Positions 1-16,125 of a stretch of DNA of 64,000 bases are shown piece by piece. The DNA is from Solen grandis (lineage: Eukaryota; Mollusca; Bivalvia; Adapedonta; Solenidae): positions 28,094,605 through 28,158,604 of the forward strand of contig CM037783.1 in NCBI GenBank assembly GCA_021229015.1, read 5' to 3'. Position numbers and translations under genes: made by a program. Below the pieces are notes generated by a model. It worked only from the letters and a program-made list of their open reading frames with translations, had not been told where the DNA came from and made no database searches. Position 1 is the first letter of the stretch. Every line of letters starts with the position of its first letter.

Positions 1-1884
1 ATAAACCTTATAATGTTCAGTAAGTTAATATTTATGAAGTCATTTGTATTCGTTAGGGTAGGATAAACAAAACATCAACAATATCAATGACATTATTTCC
101 ATTTATTAAAATTGCACCATTCAGTATATCAACAAGTCAAAACAATTAACAAGAGCAGCTGCTCTGTTCCATTCTTCTTCACAAGAAGCTGGATTTCTTG
201 GTTGAGACCAGTAATCATGCAAAATTAAACCAACAATTAGAATTATCACTACAGGTAATTAATACCCCCCAACCCACTTTGTCTTCACATCAAGTGTACG
301 ATGGACTGGACTATTTGAGTTTACCATCACTTCGACAGTATTTCAGTCATATAGCGATGTCCGGCTAATTACAGGTGGAGGAAGACCCCCCCGAATGCAC
401 GGAGACATCCGGGTAGAAACACCAACCTACCGCAAGCCAGCTGGAAGGCTTTCTCACATGAAAATCGGAATGACCTTGCCGGGATCGAACCCACACGGTG
501 AGGAGTTGAGTGAGTATCAAAGTCACAAAATTAGTATAGGAGTAATATGATGGGATATAACGTGACAAACATTCCTATTCAGTCCCAACTTCTGTGAAGC
601 TTGGGTATAAAATGAGAATCAACTTCTGAAATCTTTAACTACCTGTAACACATCAATTGTTCAGGTTTACAGCTGGATTACTGGTTTACCTGTCTTCCTC
701 TTAAAATTCTAAATCATATAACAATGCATGCATAACAACGACTTCAATAAACCCACATCCAAAATGCACTGTAGCTCTGGCAGACATGAAACTGTACATA
801 TATAGTGTACAGCAACACTAACGATTAACAAAACATCCAAGCCACTATGGAATATTGTATAGGAAAGTGAGCAATATTCAATATTCTGAACATATCCTTG
901 ACTCCATCAAAGATTTCTCAGTTCAGGAACAACACATAGTCATGTTTATACACTAAGCTGCTTCCACATCTGCAACAACTCATCACATCATTTCTGAACA
1001 TGTCTTTTCAATCTAAAAGCCTATTTATTACATCTTGTACATTTACAGATAATGTACACAAACTCTGAATCAGAATGCATATATCAGGGTATAATGCTTT
1101 TTACCTTCAAAGTTCATATTACCTTACAGTCTTATCAATTTACGTACAAATACCTCATCAAATCAGATACATTTGATGTCATTTGACATCATACCAGTCA
1201 CTTCCATCAACATCAGCTCCAAATTCCACCAATATTATGTGGCATTTAGTAAAAGTTACATATGTACTCATAAAAACAAGATATGCCATCATTTTTGTTG
1301 ATAATAAAAAATAATAATAAAAAAATATTATCCAGTATTAGTAACTTTCTATGTCATCTTAGATATTTACTAAAATATTTTGATAAAAATATGAATTGCA
1401 GAAAGTATTCCCACCTCATTTAAGATTTAAATTATTATTTAACACTAAATAAAATTGGTGGAATTTGACCTTATATGACCTAATCAGCGAACATATCATG
1501 ACAAACTTTGCTAAAATCTTCTAAGCTGCAACTTCCTTTCTCATTTATTTGTGCTGCTTGGCCACAAAAGAATCACGAGAGTTCCAATTGCATCACAGGT
1601 ATGCTTATATGCTTATACCATTGTCCCACATACCAGGCACCATCATCCTGGTCTAACCTTAAATTCACAAACACCTTTTTACATCGATTAGATCACTGCA
1701 AACCCGGATCTGCCTAAAAGCAAGTCTGAGAAGCTTTTATTGTGTAATCTTCTCGTCTCCACTGTACAGAGGAGCAGCCATTAGTCAGAACCTTGATCAG
1801 TCTAAGAGTAGATTACACAGATCTGTATGTAGTTTTATACTGGTCCCATTAGCCAATTTCTGAAAACCGCTTGTACATTGCAAC
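1..1884 (-). other. Probable 3' UTR / downstream region of L3MBTL3, with repeat fragments
   Basis: No convincing coding region. If the 50-kb block is inverted, this sequence lies directly downstream of the L3MBTL3 stop codon. AATAAA-type signals on the minus strand (TTTATT on plus at 1544-1549 and 1024-1029) are possible but unproven polyadenylation signals. About 225-300 resembles the end of a family D element, and 305-545 is a SINE (listed separately). Confidence 0.45.
305..545 (-). mobile_element. tRNA-derived SINE, minus orientation, tail truncated
   Basis: Read on the minus strand, this matches the complete SINE at 33947-34216: a box-B-like GGGTTCGATCC, then a body containing CATGTGAGAAAGCC, CTACCCGGATG, ATTAGC and GACATCGCTATATGACTGAAATACTGTCG. 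The (CAA)n tail of the 34-kb copy is missing. The short ORF here is only the SINE body. Confidence 0.75.
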
Positions 1885-2013
1885 TCACACTTCTATGGAA
1901 TTTTTAAACATGACAATACTATTAAAGATTTTCAGGGCTGGCCCCAGTTTGATGTTCATGATCTTTACAATGTCTGACTGTGTTAGCAACAGGAATGCTT
2001 CTCCGTCTATTTG
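1885..2013 (-). CDS. L3MBTL3: Terminal coding exon of L3MBTL3-like gene (C-terminal half of SAM domain), displaced from the rest of the gene
   Basis: On the minus strand a TTTATTCCAG acceptor (AG at 2015-2014) is followed by a 42-codon exon ending in TGA at 1887-1885. It begins QIDGEAFLLLTQSDIVK and ends in IFNSIVMFK plus six residues. This is the second half of an L3MBTL-type SAM domain: the IDGEA.LLL.Q.DI turn, the KLGPALKI helix, and an NSI.MFK end that I recall from vertebrate L3MBTL3. The exon starts in phase 0, exactly what the last plus-strand exon (51754-51977, ending FKEE, phase 0) requires. It sits on the opposite strand and about 50 kb away, across a 100-N gap, which I attribute to an inverted scaffold block. 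A lone pseudo-exon is less likely because the reading frame, the splice acceptor and the stop are all intact. Confidence 0.88.
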   Translation of the reverse strand, partial: QIDGEAFLLLTQSDIVKIMNIKLGPALKIFNSIVMFKNSIEV

Positions 2014-2141
2014 CTGGAATAAAGAAAAAAAAGAGACATAAAAAGCCAGTAAGAATTGACATTTTCTCATGTACATGGGCCTTTAGACTCTATTTTGATG
2101 AATTTGCTATGGAGTTTCTTAACTTTAACTAGAACTACCAT

Positions 2142-2241
2142 NNNNNNNNNNNNNNNNNNNNNNNNNNNNNNNNNNNNNNNNNNNNNNNNNNNNNNNNNNN
2201 NNNNNNNNNNNNNNNNNNNNNNNNNNNNNNNNNNNNNNNNN
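2142..2241. other. Assembly gap of exactly 100 N
   Basis: A fixed-size 100-N run, typical of scaffolding rather than a measured gap. It separates the displaced L3MBTL3 terminal exon from the block that holds the rest of that gene. Confidence 0.99.
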
Positions 2242-2895
2242 AGAGAAAGTAAGTCATGACTGTAACCACTCGGCCACAGCAGTTAAGTGTATTATAAATT
2301 ATCTAACATGCATGAAATAAATTCACTTGAAACACATTTCAATCACACATTAAATGTTTTCCATCTGTACGTGCTTATTTTACAAAATTAAACTGGTAGA
2401 AATACATATACCAGTAGTTCAGAGACATGAATTTATTTCAAAGTTGATGAACTGTATTTAACTGATCTTCACACAGTCTAGCACATAGGAGAAAAAGAGC
2501 TGCAACCAAACAAAAATCTATCAAACATTATACATGTGATACAATCTTCAAAAATAATAGCAACATAATCACAAAAGAACAAAACAAAATCAATTTTCAT
2601 CCGGATATAACAAAACAAAAATGTCAAGTCAGTTATTGTAAGTAGGATCATCAATTTCTAGCTTATTACCCCCAAAAAATCTCAACTTGAGTTTACACTA
2701 AGAATCAAATGAAAGGACTGCCTCTCTAAATATTCTCGGCACAAAATTTAGACAAAAATAATATTAAATCCACAAAGTCTTTGTATTTCTCTCTATGTAC
2801 ACTTAGACTAAAAGGGCAAGCAATAACCCAGAGAAATTAAGTGTAAAATATTCTCAAGTTGAGACTTCCGTGAATAAATTGCCTGAAACTTCAAC
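2242..2895 (-). other. Probable 3' UTR and downstream flank of PCMTD gene
   Basis: AT-rich, no ORF of note. It directly follows the PCMTD stop codon on the minus strand. A minus-strand AATAAA lies at 2437-2432. The first ~35 bases, read on the minus strand, resemble the box A half of a tRNA-Ser-like SINE (GTGGCCGAGTGGTTACAG), cut off by the gap. Confidence 0.4.
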
Positions 2896-8026
<5,131 letters not shown>

Positions 8027-8803
8027 TCAAGGTCAAAAGGTCAAATTTTGTGTTGCAGGGTCATCTGAAATACAGAACAGTTGACATTCACCCTTTACCT
8101 CATGAATATTCATGTACAAATTTATCACTTGATGTATATTAATTAACTGAACTTAAAATGACGTATGAAATCAATAGTTCTTCTTTGCCACACAGACTGT
8201 ATAGATACTGAGCTACAATATTGTATAAGTAAACAGCCGTCTCATCTAAGTCTGCTCTAGTTGCCAATATGTCAAAATGAGTCTATATGAAGCAGAGGGT
8301 TAAAGTCATCCAAAATAAACTGTTGTAGCAATTAAGAATCAAATGAGAGCTGCTGGAATGATAAAGAGGCCCCCTGAATGTTGTCAACTGGAAACAATTC
8401 TCATATCCAAGTTCAGACAATAACTGTAACCTTGTTTTTTTGACCCCTGAAAGTCCAAAGAGGTCATCTATAACTTACAATAAGTCATGTATCAATAACT
8501 TTTAAGTTTGAGGAATGTGGGCTCAAGCGGTCTGAAGATATTAATCAGATACAATTTTTACATTCAAAGTCACAGAAACCTTGAACTGTGACTTTGTGAC
8601 CCCAAAATTAATTAGAATCATCTAATACTAATGACCTAACTTCCCTATTATCATTGAGGTTTATTGGTTTAAGTGTTTACTACTACCTGACTGGAAGCAA
8701 ACTGGTTTACTGATGGACCACTTGACCATCCAGCCCACTTACATTTGCAAAACAAAACACACTTTCTTCTTCAAAGGGAGGCATAATTACACAATAAGGA
8801 ATA

Positions 8804-9845
8804 CAAGAGGGCCAAGATGGCCCTAGATCGCTCACCTGAGAAAAGTATCATTCATTGCCTGTACAAAACAGATTGCTTTAGAATTAAGATGATGAGGTGA
8901 AACAATGTTCAGGAATTTTCTGACCCCATCCACAAAAGATATCATCATGACAAACATTCTGCCAAAGTTTGAGGATGATTGATAAAATTGTAGCCTCTAG
9001 TGTGTAAACAAGATTTTTCTAAGATTTGACCTACAGACCTACTTTTTGATCCGGCCCAGCCCATTTTCGAAAGGGTTAAAGATATCATCAAGACAAACAT
9101 TCTGACCAGTTTGAGGAAGATTGGATCAAAATTGTGGCCTCTAGTGTGTAAACAAGATTTTTCTAAGATTTGACCTACTGACCTACTTTTTGATCCGACC
9201 TGACCCATTTTCGAAAGGGTTCAAGATATCATCAAAACAAACATTCTGACCAGGTTTGAGGAAGATTGGATCAAAATTGTGGCCTCTAGTGTGTAAACAT
9301 CAAAATTGTTGACGGACGACAAGATTTTTCTAAGATTTGACCTACTGACCTACTTTTGATCCAACCTGACCCATTTTCGAAAGGGTTCAAGATATCATCA
9401 AGACAAACATTCTGACCAAGTTTGAGGAAGATTGGATCAAAATTGTGGCCTCTAGTGTGTAAACAAAAATTTTTTAAGATTTGACCTACTGACCTACTTT
9501 TTGATCCGACCTGACCCATTTTCGAAAAGGGTTCAAGATATCATCAAAACAAACATTCTGAAGTTTGAGGAAGATTGGATCAAAATTGTGGCCTCTAGTG
9601 TGTAAACATCAAAATTGTTGACGGATGACAAGATTTTTCTAAGATTTGACCTACTGACCTACTTTTTGATCCAACCTGACCCATTTTTTAAAGGGTTCAA
9701 GATATCATCAAGACAAACATTCTGACCAAGTTTGAGGAAGATTGGATCAAAATTGTGGCCTCTAGTGTGTAAACATCAAATTGTTGACGGACGACGGACA
9801 ATCAAGTATCCCAAAAGCTCACCCTGAGCTATGCTCAGGTGAGCT
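8804..9845 (-). mobile_element. Family A element, copy A1
   Basis: Minus orientation: starts AGCTCACCTGAGC with a hairpin, runs through a GTCC-type stretch and about five monomers of ~170 bp (CAATCTTCCTCAAACTTGG core), and ends GGGCCATCTTGGCCCTCTTG. The 4-bp AATA lies directly on both sides (8800-8803 and 9846-9849), a candidate target duplication. The short ORFs here are repeat translation only. Confidence 0.85.
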
Positions 9846-9849
9846 AATA

Positions 9850-10600
9850 AAACACACTTCATAATTATGAACCATAATTTATCTAATGGAATACCAGTAT
9901 TTCAGTCTAGAGCAAATATGCCCCCGTAACATACTGGAAGAAGATGCACAGTAAAATTTCAAATTTTCACAAACTGAAAGAAATCTTGATCGGTTGATTT
10001 TGGTATGTGTGTGCGTGTGAAAGAGTTTTCAATTGCTTTTAATATCCCATCTTAAATATTCTGATTTTCACACAGTCATTTGTGAACTTTGTCTGCATGA
10101 GACATATATATATACCAGGTTAATATCAAAGCTTATGCCATGAATTAGATCTCTCAGATTTAATAGAGTTTTGTTACCCTCAATTTACAATAACATTTGT
10201 CCTTTTTTAATGAGTTATTAAGCAAATACATGCAGCCTATCTCTTTCTCAGTTTAACACCTTACAGAACATAGGTTATAAACCTATAGTTTCTGAATTGT
10301 TATTTAGTTTAATATTTAAAAACAATTTAATCTAGTTTTGGTCCCCATATACTATAATAAAATTATTAAATATTGTGGGGGCTAATATTTTGTAGACTTT
10401 CATCACAAGCATTAACCCTCTTGAAAATCATATTAGTTTAGTGGATATCAAGATTTCTTTAAAATGAATCCAAAAATGATTGCAGCATGAATAAATGTAC
10501 CCTGGAAATGGCTTATAAAACAGATGCAAAACAAGAAAAGGTGTCTGTGAGACACTAATGCTTTTTGCTTGTATTTTTTTAAGTTTATATAATGATTTAC
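9850..10600. other. Intergenic AT-rich sequence, no gene seen
   Basis: No ORF, RNA gene or clear repeat structure recognised between copy A1 and the family G array. Confidence 0.6.
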
Positions 10601-11777
10601 ATTTGTACAAAGTTTCATGATAATGTGAAGTTACCTTTACAAAAGTAGCTTAAACACAGAGGTAAACCTGTGGCAGAATAACCAATTTTACCAAGTCATA
10701 GCCATAAAGTTAAATAAATACTACCAGAAAATAATCCATATCAAAATGTACATGTATGTCGTGTTTCAGGAAGATGTAGTCATCTTCATATAAAAAAAGT
10801 TTAAAAACAAAGGTAAACCTAGGGCAGAACAATCAGTTTTACCATGTTCATCCAACCATGAAATATAGGTCACAATTATAAATCTTAAAATGGCTTAAAC
10901 ACAAAGGTAAACCTGATGTGAAACTTAGGCAGAATCAATTTTACAATTTTCATCCAACCATGTCACAGCCATAAATTTGCATTAATATTATGATGTACAT
11001 GTGTACATTGTTTCATAACTATAAGATGTGAAGTCATCTTCAAAGAAAAAAAAATTAAACACAAAGTTAAACATGAGGCAGAACAATCAATTATACCATG
11101 TTCACCCAACCGTGAATTATAAGTCAAAGCCATAAATGTGCATAAATAGTTTATAGATCATATCATGATAAACATGTGTACCCTGTTTCATCGAGATGTG
11201 AAGTGATCTTAAAAAAGGTTAAAAAAAATTCAGCATGTTCATCCAACCGTGTAATAATGGTCAGAGCAATAAATATGCATAAATATTAGATGGATCATAT
11301 AATGATGTACATGTGTAGTAAGTTTCATCAAGATGTGAAGTCATCTTCGTAGAAAAAAGCTTAAATGCATAGGTAAACCTGAAGAAGAACAATCAATTTC
11401 AGCATGTTCATCCAACCGTGAATATAGGTCACAACAAATACACATTAATATTAAATAGATCACATCAAGATGTACATGCGTACATAGTTTCATCAAAAAA
11501 AAAGCTTAAATGCAAAGGTAAACCTAAGGAAGAACAATCAATTTCAGCATGTTCATCCAACCGTGAAATATAGGTCACAACACGAACTCACATTAATATT
11601 AAATAGATCATATCAAGATGTACATGTGTACTTAGTTTCATCAAGATGTGAAGTCATCCTCATAGAAAAAAACTTTAAGCGCAAAGGTAAAGCTGAGGTG
11701 TGACAGACGGACCGATGGACACACAGACCAAAAATCTATATGCCCCCCCCCCCTCCAACGGAGTTGGTGTGGCATAA
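10600..11777 (-). mobile_element. Family G element: about 7 monomers of ~150 bp with start hairpin
   Basis: Minus orientation. The start hairpin is at the right-hand end (TATGCCACACCAACTCCG / GGAGGGGG...CATATA), followed by GTCTGTGTGTCCATCGGTCC. Then comes an array with the recurring core GATGTGAAGTCATCTTC / AAAGGTAAACCT / CATGTTCATCCAACC. The left-hand end is not sharply defined. Confidence 0.65.
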
Positions 11778-11794
11778 AAATATAACAGCAACAA

Positions 11795-13024
11795 CTAGAG
11801 CTATCACTAAAGGTGATGAATACCCCCCACACAGCCTTTGTTTACAATCAAGTGCCCAGCTATAGGAGGTAAATCACAATGAATTGATGTTTTCAATTGA
11901 CATATTACACAAAACTATTTCACAATAATAATCTTTTTATACCAAATCAAAATTGTTCTTATTTTAATGAAGCCAAAACAATCATACCAAATCTGCAACA
12001 TTGAATTAAACAAAAAAGAAGTGTGTCACCAAAAGGCTGTTTCTAAGTGAAGAGCTAGTGAAGCTTCCCATAAAATTTGACTGATAGTATAATTAAAGAT
12101 ATCAATGAAAGCTGATATGTGGAAGAATAAGCCAAAAAGTGCATTCATCCATCCAGTAGTTATTGAGAAATAGCATGGACAAAGAAAACTCCAGAAAATA
12201 CAAAGGGCCATACTAAAAAAAATCAGTCAACGTAACCATTTCATAATATGCACATCTATGCTAAGTGAAGCTTCCTATGAAGTTTGATTGAAATCCATCC
12301 AGTAGTTAATGAGAAATAGCATGGACAAAGAAAACTCCAGAAAATCAGCAAAGGGCCATAACTAAAAAAAAGTCAGTCAACCGTAACCATTTCATAATAT
12401 GCACATCTATGCTCACCAGTGAAGCTTCCTATGAAGTTTGATTGAAATCCATCCAGTTGTTAATGAGAAATAGCATGGACAAAGAAAACTCCAGAAAATC
12501 AGCAAAGGGCCATAACTCAAAAGAAAATCAGTCAACCGTAACCATTTCATAATATGCACATCTGTGCTTGATATTGAAGCTTCCTATGACGTTTGTTTGA
12601 AATCTATCCAGTAGTTATTGAGAAATAGCGTGGACAAAGAAAACTCCAGAAAATCAGCAAAGGGCCATAACTCATAAGAAAATCAGTCAACCGTAACAAT
12701 TTCATAATATGCACATCTGTGCTTGATATTGAAGCTTCCTATGAAGTTTGATTGAAATCCATCCAGTAGTTATTGAGAAATAGCATGGACAAAGAAAACT
12801 CCAGAAAATCAGCAAAGGGCCATAACTCAAAAGAAAATCAGTCAACCGTAACCATTTCATAATATGCACATCTGTGCTTGATATTGAAGCTTCCTATGAC
12901 GTTTGTTTGAAATCCATCCAGTAGTTATTGAGAAATAGCGTGGACAAAAAAACTACAGACGGACGGACCGACCGACATGGTGACTCCTATATACCCCCCA
13001 AAACTACGTTTGTGGGGGGTATAA
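11795..13024 (-). mobile_element. Family D element, complete copy D1
   Basis: Minus orientation: starts TTATACCCCCC with an ACAAACGTAGTTT hairpin, then GGAGTCACCATGTCGGTCGG. Five to six monomers of about 155 bp follow (core CTATTTCTCAATAACTACTGG / GAGTTATGGCCCTTTGCTG), then a unique tail ending GGTATTCATCACCTTTAGTG ATAGCTCTAG. Start, array and tail all agree with D2 at 35 kb. Confidence 0.75.
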
Positions 13025-13131
13025 AAATAAATTGTTTCATAGTACCTCCTTTAAATGGACCTGCATTGTACTGAACATGACACTTCAAATTAACAAAAAG
13101 AGCAATGTCAAAAACTCATTTTCTGACAAAA

Positions 13132-13487
13132 CAAGAGCTGCCCATAAGACAGTGCAGTTGACAATTCTGCCACTTATTAATTTAAAGTTGTGTTAACCTT
13201 AAAAGGCCATAATTTGCTGAAAATTTTATATGCATGACAATACATGTATATTGCATGTATAACTTAAACCAAAATTTCTAAATCCAAAAAGGGCCATAAT
13301 TTGCATTATATTTGGCCAAGACTTATGTAACAGGACCTTTGTAAAGTATGAAATGAATATGCTTTGCTGATGCATGATAGCAAGTTGAATGCAAAACCTT
13401 AACCAATGTGTGAACTGTGATGTTGGCGCCACTGTTGACCCCATATGGATAGCTCGACATCTTTAATACAGTTGAGCGAAAAATCCC
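13132..13487 (-). mobile_element. Family F element or fragment
   Basis: On the minus strand the sequence ends CAGCTCTTG followed by T-rich flank, as in families A and B. The body contains the AAGGGCCATAATTTGC motif seen in other monomers. The other boundary (near GTTGAGCG at ~13475) is approximate. Confidence 0.5.
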
Positions 13488-15774
13488 CCCAACCCAATCC
13501 AACTAAACATTGTTAAGAAATTTTTTTCGGACAAACCCTTGTATAATAAAATGTTCTATATATTGATTCACATGGTGTTAGACATTTTCAGCAGGTGCTG
13601 TCTCTGCTCTTTTACATTTCAGCAAGCAAATGAAGATAAACAGCAGTCAACCTATTTAGCAGATAATTATCAAAAACAGTTTCCATAAAATACATCAAGA
13701 ATATGTAGCAGTATCACTCTCTGTTTCCCTGATGCTTTCTGTCACTTTCAGTTCACCTCATGTGACCTTTCAATTTCTAAGCAATTTTATTTCATGATTT
13801 TTTTTTGACAATAAAGCTTACTAAATTGCATTACCACTGAATTTATTCCTTAAAAATGAAGTTTCATTGGTATGTACATTTTCTTTCATGACTTGATTCA
13901 AATTAGCAAAGAGTTTATTGGAACAATTTTTTTATAGTTTTATTTCTAAATTATTCAAAATATTTACGCTGCAGACATACAAATGACGTCAGCTAATCAG
14001 GTCACTTGTTACAAAGTGAGCACTATAACTTGAGGTAAACCGAAAGTCTACGGTGACAGAAAAACATCAGTTAAATGGGAAGAGCGCTATTAGTCAACAA
14101 TTGTGACAGACTTTATATACAGATTAAATTAACAAGATCGAGCTGTCCCAGAGCGCTCCACTTTTCTCAGTGCTGGATAATCCAATTAATAGTATTCCAT
14201 TAACTCTTAATATTTGTAGTGTTAACATAAAAAAACATGAGACATAAGGTACTGAACCCTCACATAATTATGTGGAATCTGACATCATTCCTTTAAAGGG
14301 ACAGCAAAGAAAATCTAAGTTCAGAAGGGGCATAACTCTGAAAATATGAATTTAAGAGTTGCTTGCCCTTTTGAAATTGTGTCCCACTTTGAAAGTGAAC
14401 AAGTATTCTAAATCTGAGATGAATATGTTTGACAGTTTTTGAGAAATAACTTAAATGACACAGAAAATCCTAAGTCAAAATGGGGGCATATTGTACCAAA
14501 ATGAATATTATGGTTACATGCCCTTTTGAAAAAGGTTCCCTTTTTATAGTAAACAAGTATTCCAAGTTTGATGTCAATATGTTTGATTTTAAAAAACAAA
14601 ATAAAAAAAAATACACCTGTACGAAAAAACTTAACCAACGCCAACTTGGATGCCAAAATTGACAAGAGGATCAAAACAACAGCTCCGGTTTATTTTTCTT
14701 TGGAAAGTAGAGCTGAAAATAAAAGAAGTCGGATAATAAATTCCGGATGGAGAGACATTTATATTTGATCTTGTAGACTGCCTGACTGAACTGCTCAAGA
14801 GAAGGACAGGGCGCAGTGTTGGGTAGTAATTTATAAGAAAACTTGTGGCAAGTAAAAAATTTGTGATAATCAGTAGTGACAACCATTGCTATGTACTATG
14901 GTCTTATCTGTAGAAGCCTCTAAGTCTGATATTTCTTATGTATTGGTGCTATACACTGGGTACGTAAAAATATTGCATTGCATCCTTGTATCAAACCAGC
15001 CTCTTCTGATGCTGTATCTTCAGCAAAAAACAGGAATCACATGTGGAAAATAAGATATGACCATAATAATCAGAAAATGATTGCAAGCCATTACAATAAA
15101 AGAGGAAGAAGTATAAATTTAACTTTGGACGTATCATACTATAGACTGGCCTTTATATCTACAATACATTTCATCATTTTTTCTGTCGTATATGAATCAG
15201 ATATTAAAACTAATATAAACAGGGAAAGCCTCCATTTTTCACCCCATCCAGCACAAATGACTCATGGCATGCCATGTGCAACTGATAACATACCTTGATT
15301 ATAATATTAGTGGTTGTGGTACAGGTGACAAAACATAATACATGTCCAATGACTTATCAATGAGGATAAATTTTATGCTTTATTAGTAAGAAAATATGAA
15401 GTGTCTATCATGACATCCATTCCTGATCTGCATAAATAGTTCCACTAAATATGTCCGCCTTCTGTCAAAATCAGCTGATAACAAGTTGATTGCTATTGTC
15501 AGAAGAATATAAATTTGCGCTTTCTTCGAAATGATGCTGGCAATACAATAGGGAAGTGGTGAATTTTTTGATAAATGTTAAATAAGACAATACCAAACCA
15601 ACAAAGACACTCAGTCACATCGACAATAACTAATGTCTTCTTCCTATTTATTTTTTGCTGTCAATCAAAACAATAACATTGAGGTCATGACGTCATTCGC
15701 TAATAAACATATTTCCAATTTTGAAAAATAGATATTTAACAGGAAATTAGGAAAACTGGTTTGTGTAAACTTAC
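13488..15774. other. Intergenic region between PCMTD and L3MBTL3, no gene seen
   Basis: Apart from the two monomers at 14302-14585, this is AT-rich and holds only short, non-conserved ORFs. Confidence 0.55.
14302..14585. repeat. Two monomers of a further ~150-bp repeat family
   Basis: Two diverged tandem units share a GGGGCATA core, TTGCCCTTTTGAAA-type segments and GAACAAGTATTC. The ORFs overlapping this stretch are not conserved proteins. Confidence 0.5.
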
Positions 15775-16125
15775 ATATATCATGTTCGTCATAGACAATG
15801 TTCTTGAAATGCAGAATGCAATTTTTTCTACGCGATAATGCAAAGTTGCAATAATGGCTTGGACAAGATTAACTACATCTTCGTTTAGGGTAAAAAACAA
15901 AATATCCCCGAATTTACCGGAAATACTGTTGACATCCGCTGTTGCGATAACCCCCCTCCAACGTAAATAATGCAAATGGCGCACGGCAATTTTAACAGGT
16001 TAAAGGCATATTTAATATGATTTTCATCGATTTGCAATCGTGTCAGACGAAGATTTTATAAGAAAACAATCGGATTTAATTTGTTTTAAAAGATTAAAGC
16101 AAATTTCCAGTTCTCAAAGCTCTCG
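15775..16125. promoter_or_regulatory. Candidate bidirectional promoter / first noncoding exons of PCMTD and L3MBTL3
   Basis: About 16 CpG dinucleotides in 350 bp, against very few in the flanks. GTAAGT donors face outward on both sides: minus strand at 15774-15769 and plus strand CTCTCG|GTAAGTGAG at 16126. An AAATGGCGC motif resembles a YY1 site, and ATCGAT occurs near the middle. This would place a noncoding first exon for PCMTD (minus) and one for L3MBTL3 (plus) back to back. Inference only. Confidence 0.4.

Noticed and set aside
1885..2013. Biological explanation for the opposite-strand SAM exon (trans-splicing or real inversion)
   Set aside because: The exactly 50,000-bp block between two 100-N gaps makes an assembly inversion far more economical.
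14978..15298. 106-codon plus-strand ORF
   Set aside because: No domain, no splice context, AT-rich composition like its surroundings.
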